Shown here in pieces: positions 23,560-35,437 of a stretch of 64,000 nt of DNA; within the stretch, counting starts at the first letter, position 1, and the number at the start of each line of letters is the position of its first letter. Position numbers and translations under genes: made by a program. Where the stretch lies: NCBI RefSeq assembly GCF_004379255.2, contig NC_056049.1, positions 5,208,001 through 5,272,000 on the forward strand. The letters run 5' to 3'. Source of the stretch: Salvia splendens. Its lineage: Eukaryota; Streptophyta; Magnoliopsida; Lamiales; Lamiaceae. The notes beneath the pieces are model-generated. The model made no database searches. It saw nothing but the letters and a program-made list of their open reading frames with translations, and had not been told where the DNA came from.

Positions 23560-24040
23560 TACTATCTTTAATTAATTAAGAGTAGCGATGTATTAATGTC
23601 AAATTAAGCAATATGAGAGAGGATCAAGCACATGTCGAGCAGAACTGGATTTCCAATCATACAGTCTTCCTTTCTAAGCAAAGTTTCTCTTTCTAGCTTC
23701 ATTTACACTACTGAATCAAGTGATTTTGCAATTGCCGCGGGATTCTGGTATTAGCAATTCAAGCTTCAGATTTTGTTGATCTCAGCTCGCCAAGCTAATC
23801 ACCACTTCTTTGCTAATCCGTGACCGTTTCACGGAATTTTTAGATTTTTTCACCGCTTTTTCAAGTTTCCGTCTAATCACCGATCTATTTGTCCCGTGTC
23901 AGAGTAATTTAAATTCGAATCGAGTTTCTCCGATGTTTGGCGTGAATGGAGAAGATGCAGCTGAAAATGCAGAGTGAAGTGTGGAGAGATTGATTTGTGT
24001 TAGTAAATGATGTGAACATTGTGAGGTTTCGGAATTTGAA
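23560..24040 (+). promoter_or_regulatory. Upstream region and probable 5' UTR of the GT14 gene
   Basis: Sequence leading to the ATG at 24041. The last 350 bases have the pyrimidine-rich, ORF-free look of a leader. No TATA box could be fixed with confidence. Confidence 0.35.
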
Positions 24041-27000
24041 ATGCTGAGCCCTAAATCAGGAGCTCGGTTAGATCGGATGAAGCGGAGGTCGAATTCTGGG
24101 AAGTTTCATCATAGATGGAAGCGGAAATTCTTCGCGTTACTTTTGATTGCGATTTGTCTCGCGACGTTTCTGTTGATGGAATCGGAGTACAGTAGGATTA
24201 AAATGCCTCCGTTAATATCCCCGCCCCTGCAGAAGCCGAAGATTGCTTTTCTTTTTATTGCTCGGAATCGGATCCCTCTGGACATTGTTTGGGATGCATT
24301 TTTTCAGGTAGTTAGTATCCTCATAATATGGGAAACATTTTTTTATGCCATAAGCGGTATTAATCCGGTTATTGCTCTTTTTTCTTCTATGCTTTATTAG
24401 CTTACAATAGTCCAAATTCCAAATAATCAATTTCCTAATGTGTTGCATTGGCAGACTAGAGTTTTTTCAAAATTATTTTTGTATCACAATATTGAGCATA
24501 TATGTATCATCGGAGTATTAAAAGCTCCTATGATTCATTGACTGTGCTGTGAGTCTCAAAGACCAACAATAGCAATGGTGCATCAGTACAAAAATTCATT
24601 GAAGTTCGATAATACTTGAATCGAGCATGATCTGCGTACTTTTTTCACTAGTACTCCTACTAAAATGACTTAACTCCTTGAGTTTATCGCAGGTGCAAAT
24701 GTATTAGCATTAAGCAAGGTTGTTACATTTTTATCAATAATTTAATGATACTACTTGCACATCTATGTGTACCTTTCTCCGTTATTAAGGTCTCGGTTAT
24801 TTGTCTTGATAAGGGGGCGAGAGACGAATGTTTATAACTCTTGAAGTTGTTGAACTTTTCTAAATTTATTCATGATTCCTATTTGAAGACTGAAGGACCA
24901 AATTTGACTATGCTGTTATGCTTTCATGTAAACCAATGCATTAATTAGGGGTGATGATCTCAGATTTTGCCTTATTGTTGTACCTTTGTTTCTGAGGAGC
25001 ATGATGAATTAGTTGTTCTGTTGGGAAAACACTTTGAGTTCTTGTCTTCACTACTTGTAGCATATGATAGCTTTTGACTGATGATCTAAGATTATTATTT
25101 GATCTAATTGGAACTGTCAATTGTGTAATTTGTGCTGTCTTCTATTCTGCGAACCAGGGGCAGTAGTTATTTGAAGTACTATATATCACACTTACTTGTG
25201 TGGGTGGGTTGTTAACCACTTTTTGGTTGTGTTAATTATATAGTCAAATGATCAGATAAATATTGATAAATGTTGCTTTTATTCATGAAAAGTTTTTCTC
25301 CCAGTTAATTTTATAGAGATCTTTCACTCCAATCTACTGAACTTTATGTTATTTTGCAGGCTGACACAAAGAATAAATTTTCCATATATGTTCATTCAAG
25401 ACCGGGGTTCTTGTTAAATTCAGCAACTACAAGATCAATTTTTTCTTAAATCGTCAAGTGAATGATAGCGTACAGGTCTGATTTTGTTTAACATGTACTT
25501 GCCATTTTATTCCAGTTCCTTGATGTACTGCTGTTTTGTTTATCGATATTATGGTCTTGTTCTTATATTCAGTTTAAAAGAAATAAATTGGATATGTAAT
25601 CTATGATACTCTTTTTGCATTACTTCAAATTGTATGTTGATTGACTTTATAAGAACGCCGTCTTCTATGTTTTATAAGCCTTTCAAGTGAATCTAGCTAG
25701 TGATGCTTTATTAGGTAGATTGGGGAGCTGCAAGCATGATCCAGGCAGAACGTATTTTGCTTCGAAGTGCACTGACGGATCCTTTCAATGAGCGGTTTCT
25801 TTTCCTTTCAGACAGGTGAAATCTAATTTTCTGTGTGATAATAAGTGTCCTTCTATAGTTTTCTGTACACTTTTGGCTTTCTTGAATTTATAATTTTTCA
25901 GTGACCCAAAGAAGAGCAACTCATCTGCTATAATTTTTCTGTTGCAGCTGCATACCTCTCTATAACTTCAGCTACACATATGATTATTTAGTGTCATCCC
26001 CAAATAGCTTTGTAGACAGGTAATGCTGATGCATATTCCTTGATCTTTCTATTTACTTGTGAAATGATTAATAATTTCAATTACTGGTTTATCTTTCTTC
26101 TTTTAGCTTTTGTATATGTATTTTTATCTTTCCTTGAGTCTTTCCTCGTTTTTTATTTCCAATAAACAATTTTTTGTGGATGCACATTACGTCCGAATTC
26201 AATTAGCTTATGATACCTCCTTAACTATTGTGGTTGCAGTTTTGCTGATAAAAAGGAAAGTCGTTACAATCTAAAAATGTATCCAGTGATTTCTGTTGAT
26301 GACTGGAGGAAGGGGTCTCAGGTGACTTGTGATTTTGATCTTCACAGAGTTGAACTAGTGTGAACATATACAGTCTGACAGAAAAAAGATGAGAAAATAG
26401 AAATCAACAAAATAAAACTACATATTTGCTTATATATATAGCCTGTTATCTGTCTTTTATTCTTAATCTGTCTTATATTCTTAATCTGTCTTTTGTTTTT
26501 GCAGTGGGTTGTTTTGACCAGAAACCATGCTAAGGTTGTAGTTGAAGACAAAACTGTGTTCTCTATATTTCAGTTACAATGCAAGGTTGGTATAGTGACT
26601 TTTATTCGCAACATTGTCTGAATAAGAGCTATAAAGCAAGTCCTCGAGTGAGGAAAAGTTTATATCTAAATTCTGCCATTTAAATTCTACATGCGCTTAG
26701 ATGTTGAAATGCTTAGTATCTCTATTAGCATGCTTTATGAACTATGCTTGCTACCTTTCATAATAATTCATTCAAAAATCAGTATCACTGGAGGCTGACA
26801 TGGACATATTATAAATTTTCTGTTGTTGACTTGTTCCTTTTCCTTCCTTTTCAAAAACAGAAGAAGTCTTTACCTGAATTTTGGCGAGACCATCCCATTG
26901 TAAGTCTTCTCCCTGTTGTTTATTTCCTATCACCTATCAATTGGAACATGATTAACTGCAGTAGTCATAAGTAGTAGTACGTACCTATGGATTTCTTTCC

Positions 27001-28294
27001 ATGATGGCCGGTTCCTTTTTGTGATCGCAATCATTATTTAATGGGGACAAATTTTTTACTCTACTATCTTCGTTCTGCAGCCTGCCGGTACATCAGCTGA
27101 ACATGATTGTGTACCTGATGAACACTATGTTCAAACCTTGCTTACTGTAAGCTGATCTCATTAATGTTAGCTGTTAAATGTTATCAATGTCCATTGATTG
27201 TCTTTTGTCTGTTCAGCTAAAAGGCCTGGGAGGAGAAATCATAAGAAGGTCACTGACTCACAGTTCTTGGGATCTAACATCTTCAAGGGATCCTCATAAG
27301 AAAGGATGGCATCCAGTCACTTACAAGTTGGCCGATGCTACTTCCAGACTTATCCAGTCCATCAAGGTAGTTTTTCTGCTGTTGGATATTTTCCCATTTT
27401 TCTTCCTACATGTTTCCATTCCCTCGAGCATTAAGGCTTCACTTACCATCCCTGGTCCCTTGAATAAACTTTCATTTGGATATAAAAAAATGAAGCCTTG
27501 TCTCCAGCTTAATCCCATTGGTTCAAACTCATAAATTAGGGCTTTGATGGATCTTACTTTGACTTATAAGTTGTAACTAGTATTTCAAGATTCTAGGTTT
27601 TAATCTTCTCAAGAAACTTATTTCTTGTAGGGAACATTAGTAAGAACAAAATGATATTATTTCCCTCCTGGTGACTTGGTGCTGATCGATTTCTTTCTTT
27701 CTTTCTGCCTCAAATACTTAAACCTCAAGTAAGCAGCGAGTCTAGTCACGTACTATTATGTAATTCACTAAGCCCTCTGCATTCCTCTCTGACTATGGCT
27801 CAGCTTGTGAAAAACTGTATTGTTTCCTCGGTTTCATCTCAGTATAGTAGCTTTCCACCATTCGGATTGGCTCAGCTGCAAATTAATACTAATATTGCTA
27901 TGAATATATAAAAATATTACAATTCTAAAATGTTAACAAAATCAATAGGAAAATAGGCACACAAAAAACTTTTTTGAGGCTTCATAGACACGTTTTCTGC
28001 AGGCCATAGATAACATGTATTTTGAGACTGAGTACAGAAGAGAATGGTGCACTAGCAAGGGGAAGCCCTCTCCATGCTTCCTTTTCGCCAGGAAATTCAC
28101 GCGCCCTACTGCCTTACGTCTTCTTAATATGGTGAGTTCATTCTATTCATTATGTTTATATAAGAACGATAATTATTGATGGCATACATAACAAGGAACC
28201 AATAGTAATGATTGAAAATTTACGATTCTGCGGTAAATCGCTTTGTTTGTGGCTGCAGTCTGCTTTCGGGTTTTCCAAAGAAGCTACAACTTGA
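24041..28294 (+). pseudogene. GT14 core-2/I-branching-like glycosyltransferase (BC10-type), one-base frameshift
   Basis: Eleven exons: 24041-24307, 25360-25475, 25715-25815, 25948-26019, 26240-26321, 26505-26585, 26861-26899, 27081-27146, 27217-27366, 28003-28131 and 28259-28294. A basic N-terminus and one membrane helix (residues about 29-47) make a Golgi type II anchor. Family hallmarks follow: KIAFLFIARNRIPLD, FSIYVHSRPGF, VDWGAASMIQAE, RFLFLSDSCIPLYNF, SVDDWRKGSQWVVL, CVPDEHYVQTLL and PCFLFARKF. Every exon keeps phase except exon 2, which is 116 nt. Its T run at 25439-25444 has six Ts where seven are needed, so the frame meets TAA at 25447-25449 after 118 codons; downstream the frame is clean to the stop at 28294 (379 aa if one more T were present). 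It is either a recent null allele or a base error in the assembly. Plant members are putative xylosyl/GlcNAc-type transferases affecting cell walls (rice BC10). Confidence 0.85.
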
Positions 28295-29673
28295 ACACAG
28301 ATACCACACTGAGATTAGTAACTGGAATTCATACATGTGAATAACCATAGCTAGTGAGCCATCATACTGATGAAGATCAATGTTGAAAAGAGTTGTATTT
28401 CGTATGTACTAACTGTTGTAACAAATGTTGTTTTACTAATAGTATCTTTCATATATGTTCCTGTGAGATGTCAATGTTAGGTGTATTCTTAGTTCTGCAA
28501 AAGAATATGAATATATGCGAGGTGATCATCCAAGATGAATCTTTCTCTCTCGAAACTTCTGGTGAAAATGACATAATGCTCGTGAAGAATATTTTTGTGA
28601 AACGATTAAATGCAATTAACCATACTATTTAGCCGTAGAATCTTCATGTAAATATAGTATATTAGTAGTATTTTATCATGCTAGTGTAGTAGTGTCGAGA
28701 AGGGCGTGAATGAATTTCTTAGTTTAAACATGGGCATTAACTCAAATTATGTAGCTTTGACCAAATTAATAAATGTAAGAGCATGACACATATAGATTGG
28801 AAAAGAGATTTGATCGAGCTCGTTCAAGTTTGATCCTAGCTATTGCGACGTGTAATTATCCAATACTCTTCTCGATTACTCAACAATTAAAGCACATTAA
28901 ATGAATGGGAACATATCACAAGATGCATGTCTCTAATCTCCAATTTAAATGAATGGGTACGAACGTATAACAAGATGCATGTCGCTAATCTCCAATAGCA
29001 TGTCCCATCAATTTAATTAAGATAACTTTACTATGTATATAAAGGTACATGAATTATATATGGGGCTATTGATCTTAACAATCATATTTTGGTCTGGCAT
29101 TTTTCACTAACTTTGAAAATGGTCTTATAACTATTTTTTTAAATGTGAAATTTCCCAGCTTGATTCAAAAAGATTTTTTCTGCAGATTTTGATCCTAGGT
29201 AGCTAGCCATGATATATATTTTGAATTAGTCTGAATTGTACATGATTCGACGCCCCAATTATTGAATTCGACGTTTCAAGAATGACTCTGTTGGATTTGA
29301 AGAATAATCCGCCGTGTGAAATTAACATTGTGATTTTTAAGATCACCTTCTAAGTTTATGGAAATCCAAAGTTTATTATTTTTAAGACTAATATTCCATA
29401 TAAATATATACATATATAGTTCGTCAAATTTTATGCTCGACTCGACTAATGAATATTGTTTTGTTTTGTATGTTACGCTAACGACAATTCCAACCGATAC
29501 CAACGGCAATGATCGTTGAATTAACAACCGTAAAACGATATTGGGCCACGTATTTGTATTTATTTCTCTAACTATTTTGTGGAACCAAACGTCAACATTG
29601 CACCAAACTTTACTCACTAGAAGAATACTTAATCGAATTAATGCGTGTCTCTCTACTTTTATTTTCTTCTTTG
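28295..29673. other. Intergenic, no gene seen
   Basis: The 3' UTR of the glycosyltransferase gene should occupy the first few hundred bases. The rest is AT-rich with no convincing ORF. A near-duplicate pair at about 28900-28940 and 28950-28995 (GAATGGG...ATAACAAGATGCATGTC...CTAATCTCCAAT) is a small tandem repeat. Confidence 0.5.
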
Positions 29674-29674
29674 A

Positions 29675-29869
29675 TACTCCCTCCGTCCCAAGATAGTTGA
29701 TGCATTTCTTTTGGGCACGAGATTTAAGAAATTGATTTGTTAAAGGTTAAAGTAGAGAGAGGAAAGTAAGAGATGGAATAAAGTTTTTACCAAAAAAAGA
29801 AAATGACTCAACTACCTTTGGACAAACTAAAAAGGAATACGAGTCAACTACCTTGGGACGGAGGGAGTA
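29675..29869. mobile_element. Stowaway-like MITE
   Basis: The ends are TACTCCCTCCGTCCCAAGATAG and CTACCTTGGGACGGAGGGAGTA, nearly exact complements with a TA at each edge. Confidence 0.88.
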
Positions 29870-32419
29870 TTCAATATATTACCTTTTCTTACCGATTCTT
29901 TTTCCCTGTGATAATGAAAGCTAATAGAGATGCTATGAGTATGATATGAAATTATATGAAATGAATTACACTCACGTATAAGAGAGAGCAAAATCATACT
30001 AAATCATGTATTTCGGATGAATAATGCTCTAGTGTATGTTCTCGTGGTGATATATACTCTTACGGATTTATGTTTCGCATCGATTGTGAGAAAATTGATA
30101 TGAGGTTTATAGATTACATGGTCTTTATGATCTTTTAACATACAAGTTTTTTGGAACGGATTCTCCTATTTGCTCGGTAACATAAACACACGAAGGTCTT
30201 ACTTTCAGCAGGCTCTGACATGGCTGTTATAGCAAAAAAGATTAGAATTTGTGTTGTAATTGCAATATATGCAAACCCAATTTATCAACATGTTTATAGT
30301 TTTACTCTTCCTTTTTTGATCGAGGATTAATAATGGTTTTACATCTATCCTTATGATGACTCAAACTCTCGACGTATTAAATGAATGAGAAACGTGTTTC
30401 AAACTATTAAGACGTTTCATTGTCCATCTGACTTTTTTATAGTTTACTCTTGATTCTTTATAGTATACGAAGCACTATATTATTGTAAAAAATTTCAATT
30501 AAATTCAAAATATATATTTACCCTAATTTCCTCTAGACTTAACAAAATCTTTTAATCTCATTCTTACGCGCGCCAAATCTAAAATTCAAGAAAAGTAATA
30601 GTAATAATTAATACTGTACTAGTATATGTCAAATAATCAGAAACACGTGGCCATCAACCCACTGGCACAAGTGCAATGGCAGTTGAGAGATCAACGGTGG
30701 AGATTAGATATCAGCGGCGGCAGTTATAGTTAGTTAATCCTATGTTTGAATTCGTCCCAACATAAACACATTACTTGTCTCCTAAAGCACTCTTCATTGC
30801 CGATTTCTCGACGTCGGTTTTGGTGGGCCCCTACGGTGGAGCCACCGCCGTAAAACACGGCCGCGCAAGTTGTGGGGACACATCTACTGAAAAGTTCACA
30901 CGCTTTTTCATTACATAATTACTGAAATTATATATAGGCTTCTCTTTTTCCTCTTCCATTCTGTATTTTAAATTAAGACGGTCATTTGATTAACACGGTG
31001 AATTTGATACTTATTAAAAGTAAAAATAAGGTAAAAGTACATTTTGAATGTGCAATAATATACTACCTATCTATCTTATATGAGCATCACTCTCATTTCA
31101 TGTTCATGTTTTATATTTATAATTTAAGTTTGATATATTAAAAATGTAATCGATTTTTTTAATTTTATAAAATTCATTAAAAAATCAAAGTTTGTTAAGT
31201 TATTTTATTCATTTAATTAAAGTTATAAAGAAAATTAATAAATCGAGCTTTGATTTTTATGAATTTTAGATAAAATATAGTATAAAACAAAACAAGCATG
31301 TTAAACGTGGATGATGCTTGCTTAATGTATGTAGCTAATCATTTTCCCATTATGTATATTATAAGTTGAAGATATACGAGTACTGGGTTTCAGGACTAGT
31401 AGATACATCGATGAATAATTTTTTGTATAAAATTTGGATGCATATACAAATAGAAATTATTTATGCAATTAGGTATGATCAATATTTTTGTATGAAATTT
31501 GTAGTATGTATAATTGTACTATAAAAGAATAGAAATCATAGTATTATTTATTCTAAAGAGCTATATAAATTGAATAGTTCCAATTATACCATCATTAATT
31601 ATGCATGCAAAATTAAATAAATTTGAAAAATTGAAACCAATTCTTGGTGTCGAAGGTAGCTCAAAGAGTTTGATAATTGAGTAGCATATAAATGTGCATA
31701 TACCAATTGTAAAGAGTGGTAACTTTATTCCTATTTAATTTGGATTTTGTGGAAATGATAAGTGAAGGTAAAGTGGGTGGGCAGATGCTCTCTCCTTTTG
31801 CACAATACGACGATCGTATCTATGAAAAATAAGCTTGTGAAAGCGAACACTTACATATAAATTCTGAACTTTTTTTTAGAATGTAATATTTTATTTTTAT
31901 TTTTTGGTAGAAACTAGTTTGAATTGTTTTAGTTTAATTAATTATGCGGTTTGGACGTTAATTTTGCTAAGTTGATTTATTAGAATTAATCTTGAATTCA
32001 ATTAATTGTATTCAGGCGTGAGTGATGGTGGACACGAGACATATGTATATACTGTACGTAATTACACTAATTTCAGAAGAGAAAATTCCAATTTGGTCGC
32101 AATCAAATTGGCAAAAAGCTGCAAGAATTTGCCTTACAATCGCAGACACTAAAAAGTTTATATTCGAGATAAAGTAATTTAAGAATAAAATAAAATGGGT
32201 TAGAATCATGCTCACAAAATCTAAAAATAAATAAATGGGATTGCAAAGTAATTGTAATTGATTTGAATTGGCCATTGTAATTGTAAAATTTTGTTCGAAT
32301 TGTGTATTTACCCCATTTAATACTGAGTTCATATATTTTCTCTCTTCTTCTTTACATTTCCAATTACGCTAATTGCTGCCTGCTACAGACTAACCTTTCT
32401 CTTTAACTATTTACCCTTT
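29870..32419. other. Intergenic, no gene seen
   Basis: AT-rich DNA with a short G-box-like CACGTGG near 30643 and a moderately GC-rich patch at 30810-30880. No ORF looks like a protein. The last five bases (CCTTT) are the left target duplication of the next element. Confidence 0.5.
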
Positions 32420-33053
32420 TGATGGGGTACGTACTAAACAAGCCCAATAGCAGTAACGGCCCATCAGCCCAAAGCCCAAGGAAGAGTATCAGTTCGGCAT
32501 TACCAAAGAGTTCGGCCCCAGCCTACAGCTCGGTAAAAGCCGACCAATCAAGCTCTACTCTCAGATCGGCAAAAGCTGCTCGGCAATAGTTCAGCAGTTC
32601 GGTCTCAGTATTCGACCGAACTGGGAGATAGTGGACTCATGCAGAACCTCCACGACCTCCACTACACGATCTATTTAGTGGTGTCAACTCATGCAGGATC
32701 TCATGCAGGATAGCGGACCAAACAAAGAGATAGTGGACCCATGCAGGATCTCATGACCTCCACGACATCCACGACCTAGTTAGTGGTGATGCAAGCCACG
32801 ATCTTAGTTCAATGTATAAATAGAACTTAGATCAGATAGACTAGAAAAAGGAGAAAAGAGCTCTCTAGACATCAAATATCATATAGCAAGTCTGTATTTG
32901 TAAGCTGTAAACCAGATCAAGCAATACAATCTTGCCCTCCTTTCTTCCCGTGGACGTAGATTTACCTCAGTAAATCGAACCACGTAATTCCTTGTGTCGT
33001 GATCTATATTTTTTACCTGCATTTATTACCATCAAAAATTCGTCCAACCATCA
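32420..33053 (+). repeat. 5' LTR of the young gypsy element
   Basis: Starts TGATGGGGTACG and ends CCAACCATCA. A TATA-like motif (ATGTATAAATAG) lies at about 32811-32822. Internal short repeats include CATGCAGGATCTCATG. It is identical to 38630-39263. Confidence 0.95.
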
Positions 33054-33054
33054 C

Positions 33055-33070
33055 TGGCGCCGTCTGTGGG
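33055..33070 (+). promoter_or_regulatory. Primer-binding site
   Basis: TGGCGCCGTCTGTGGG one base after the LTR end, the usual place and form for gypsy elements of the Athila/Tat groups. The priming tRNA is not certain. Confidence 0.7.
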
Positions 33071-33130
33071 AAACAGAGAACCAAATTTGTGATAAAGCGA
33101 ATTTTTGACCCTTTTTCCACCCCAAAAAAA

Positions 33131-34306
33131 ATGCATACCAGATCACGTAACACCCATAATACCGTTCGTGATAACCATGAGGAAGCTAGTCCAGCCCGCA
33201 GGTCTGGAAAACAGCCTCGGGAGAAATCTACTTCCAGTTCTCACGGAGAAGGAACAAGCCGCTCAAAGACTCATCGCACCGAGTCTTCCCAGCAGCCCGA
33301 TTTGAACGAGGCTGTCAAGTTGTTTTTGGCCGAGAAGCAGGAAGAGTTCTTAATTTTCCTGCAAAAGGGCCAAAAGCCGGAGACGAAAACGGTGGATTCT
33401 CCCTTCTCATCCAGACATGAAAGTCACTACCGCAGTAGTGCCGTGTCTTCCAGGAAGAAGAATCCTCAACCCCGACATGTTCCTGTTCCTCCTCGGTACC
33501 AGAATCACAGGAGAACTCCATCTCCTCCATACCGAAGAGATGTCGGGTTCGCCATGTACGGAGCATTGAAGACTCCGTTCTCGGACGATATCACCCGAAC
33601 TCCCTTGCCACAGAACTACCGAACTCCGTCGATGACTTATGACGGGTTAGTGAATCCTCATGACTTCCTAGGACGCTATCAGTATAACATGGCGAACCAG
33701 GGTTTCAATGAGGTCCATATGTGCAAGCTGTTTCCCGAGCTGCTTATCGGGAACGCAAGAAGGTGGTTCGATAGCCTCCCCCAAGGCAGCATTAGATCTT
33801 ACCGAGATCTAATGGATGCTTTCCACAGGAGGTTCTTTCAGAAAGCGGAAGCCCGAATTACTTCGGCTCAGCTGCTTTCTATACGTCAAGGTCGCGACGA
33901 AAAGATCAGCGACTTTATGACGAGATTCCACAAGGAATGCCTACAAGTAGATGATCTCAATGATCTACTTGTCATTTCGGCATTCCAAAATGGAATCCTG
34001 CCCGGAGCTCTCTACAGAAAGCTCGTGGAATGCAGTCCGCAAACAGCTCAAGAGATGTGGGACATTGCGGACCAGTTCTCCCGTGCCGATGAGGCAGACC
34101 GTCGCAAACGGTCTTTAGACAGCTCATCCCGAGGAGACAGGAGGAAGCCCGATCATAGCGATCAGGGATATCCTCGCCGAACTCCTTTTGGCGATCAGGG
34201 ACATCCTCGCCGAACTCCTTTTGAAAGGATTCAAAGGACTCCGGTGCAAGACCGATTGGGGCCACGTCTCAATCCTGAGAAGCCGCCCGCTCAGTTCGTA
34301 CCGTGA
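33131..34306 (+). CDS. gag: Gag polyprotein of the young gypsy element
   Basis: From the ATG at 33131 (MHTRSRNTHN) the frame runs to the stop at 34306, about 391 aa. A Ser/Arg/Pro-rich, low-complexity N-terminus is followed by a retrotransposon gag domain (DGLVNPHDFLGRYQ, MCKLFPELLIGNARRWFDSL, FHRRFFQ, LLSIRQGRDEKISDFMTRF). The C-terminal part is basic with a duplicated RRTPFGDQGHP/RRTPFERIQR unit. No CCHC zinc knuckle is left, so the deletion seems to have removed it with pol. The frame is also open upstream to 32999, but that is LTR sequence and I prefer the ATG after the primer-binding site. The protein would form virus-like particles. Confidence 0.85.
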   Translation: MHTRSRNTHNTVRDNHEEASPARRSGKQPREKSTSSSHGEGTSRSKTHRTESSQQPDLNEAVKLFLAEKQEEFLIFLQKGQKPETKTVDSPFSSRHESHYRSSAVSSRKKNPQPRHVPVPPRYQNHRRTPSPPYRRDVGFAMYGALKTPFSDDITRTPLPQNYRTPSMTYDGLVNPHDFLGRYQYNMANQGFNEVHMCKLFPELLIGNARRWFDSLPQGSIRSYRDLMDAFHRRFFQKAEARITSAQLLSIRQGRDEKISDFMTRFHKECLQVDDLNDLLVISAFQNGILPGALYRKLVECSPQTAQEMWDIADQFSRADEADRRKRSLDSSSRGDRRKPDHSDQGYPRRTPFGDQGHPRRTPFERIQRTPVQDRLGPRLNPEKPPAQFVP

Positions 34307-34686
34307 TTCCGGTTGAGATCGGCGTACCCAGTCCCCGAACTCTAAATTTCTCCTCAGAAATGAATGATGACGGACTGAGAGCCGAACTAGATCTGGCCGA
34401 AGAAAGAAGAGAATTGGCCTGCATAAAAGCAGCCAAGTACAAGGAGCAAGTAGCCCGGTATTATAACCAAAGGGTGAAAAAGCTGCAATTTCAAGTGGGA
34501 GATCTCGTCTTGAGAAACAACGAAGTAAGCCGAGCAGAAAAGCTGGGCAAACTCGAACCCACATGGGAAGGTCCATATCGGGTGTCAGAAGTCCTCGGCA
34601 AAGGGTCTTACAAATTGACTCACATGTCAGGAGAACAAGTACCCCGAACATGGCACATTTCCAACCTCAAGAAGTTCCGTTTGTAA
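34303..34686 (+). pseudogene. C-terminal remnant of integrase (pol)
   Basis: Begins in frame with IPVEIGVPSPRT and carries the integrase C-terminal region, including ELDLAEERRELA, YYNQRVKKLQFQVGDLVLR, GKLEPTWEGPYRVSEV and PRTWHISNLKKF. This is normally the last part of gypsy pol. It overlaps the gag stop by four bases, so the deletion that removed protease, RT, RNase H and the integrase core lies close to 34300. There is no start codon other than GTG, and expression is doubtful. Confidence 0.85.
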
Positions 34687-34964
34687 GAGACAGTCCGGTC
34701 AGTCAGTCTTGTGTCTAGTTCGGTCCTAGGGATATGTGCTTTCTTTGTTTTTTACTTGTTTTTCATGTTTGTCTTTATGTGCGTTGTCTCTCTATGTGCG
34801 TGTCGTCTCTTACAAATGTTACTGAGGTATCTTGTTCTTTAAAGGCTGATCCCCTTTTTAGAACATGTATTAAAGACAATTGTGAGTCCAAGCTTCTCAG
34901 GAAGATACAAGACTCCACAATTCAGCTTAAGAAACAAGCAGTTCGTCTGAAACGAACTGCAAAA

Positions 34965-35305
34965 AGGGAAAGTCCGATCCGAGCGATAAAACTCGCCAAA
35001 TTAGGACAAAGGGAAAGTCCGATCCGAGCGATAAAACTCGCCAAATTAGGACAAAGGGAAAGTCCGATCCAAGCGATAAAACTCGCCAAATTAGGACACA
35101 AGCTTAGTCCGGTCAAAGAAATTTACTTCATAAGACCAAAGACGAGTCCGGTCAAAGAAGTTTATTTCATAAGACCGAGGACCAAGTCCGGTCAAAGAAG
35201 TTTACTTCATAAGACCAAAGACGAGTCCGGTCAAAGAAGCTTACTTCATAAGACCGAGGACGAGTCCGGTCAAAGAAGTTTACTTCATAAGACCGAGGAC
35301 GAGCA
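34965..35305. repeat. Two tandem arrays in the gypsy 3' region
   Basis: Array one has a 45-bp unit (GGGAAAGTCCGATCC...) starting at about 34966, 35011 and 35056. Array two has a 39-40-bp unit (AGTCCGGTCAAAGAAG...) starting at 35106, 35145, 35185, 35224 and 35263. Both unit lengths are near multiples of three, so chance frames run through on both strands. They lie between the integrase tail and the antisense ORF. Their role is unknown. Confidence 0.9.
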
Positions 35306-35437
35306 CGATGAAATTTTTTCGCTGAGCTGTAAATACGCAGTGATAGAAGCGAAATGAAGATTTCATATATTAAAACTTGTTCGGCATATAATTCTGCTGC
35401 CCTACGAGAAGGCGTTACGCCATTACAAAGGACTATT

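Noticed and set aside
34965..35305. Regular spaced repeats as a CRISPR array
   Set aside because: Units are directly adjacent with no unique spacers, and the DNA is plant nuclear transposon sequence.
34734..35357. 207-codon plus-strand ORF in the gypsy 3' region
   Set aside because: It runs through two tandem arrays whose unit lengths are near multiples of three, has no known domain, and gives similar open frames on the other strand. It is a product of the repeats.
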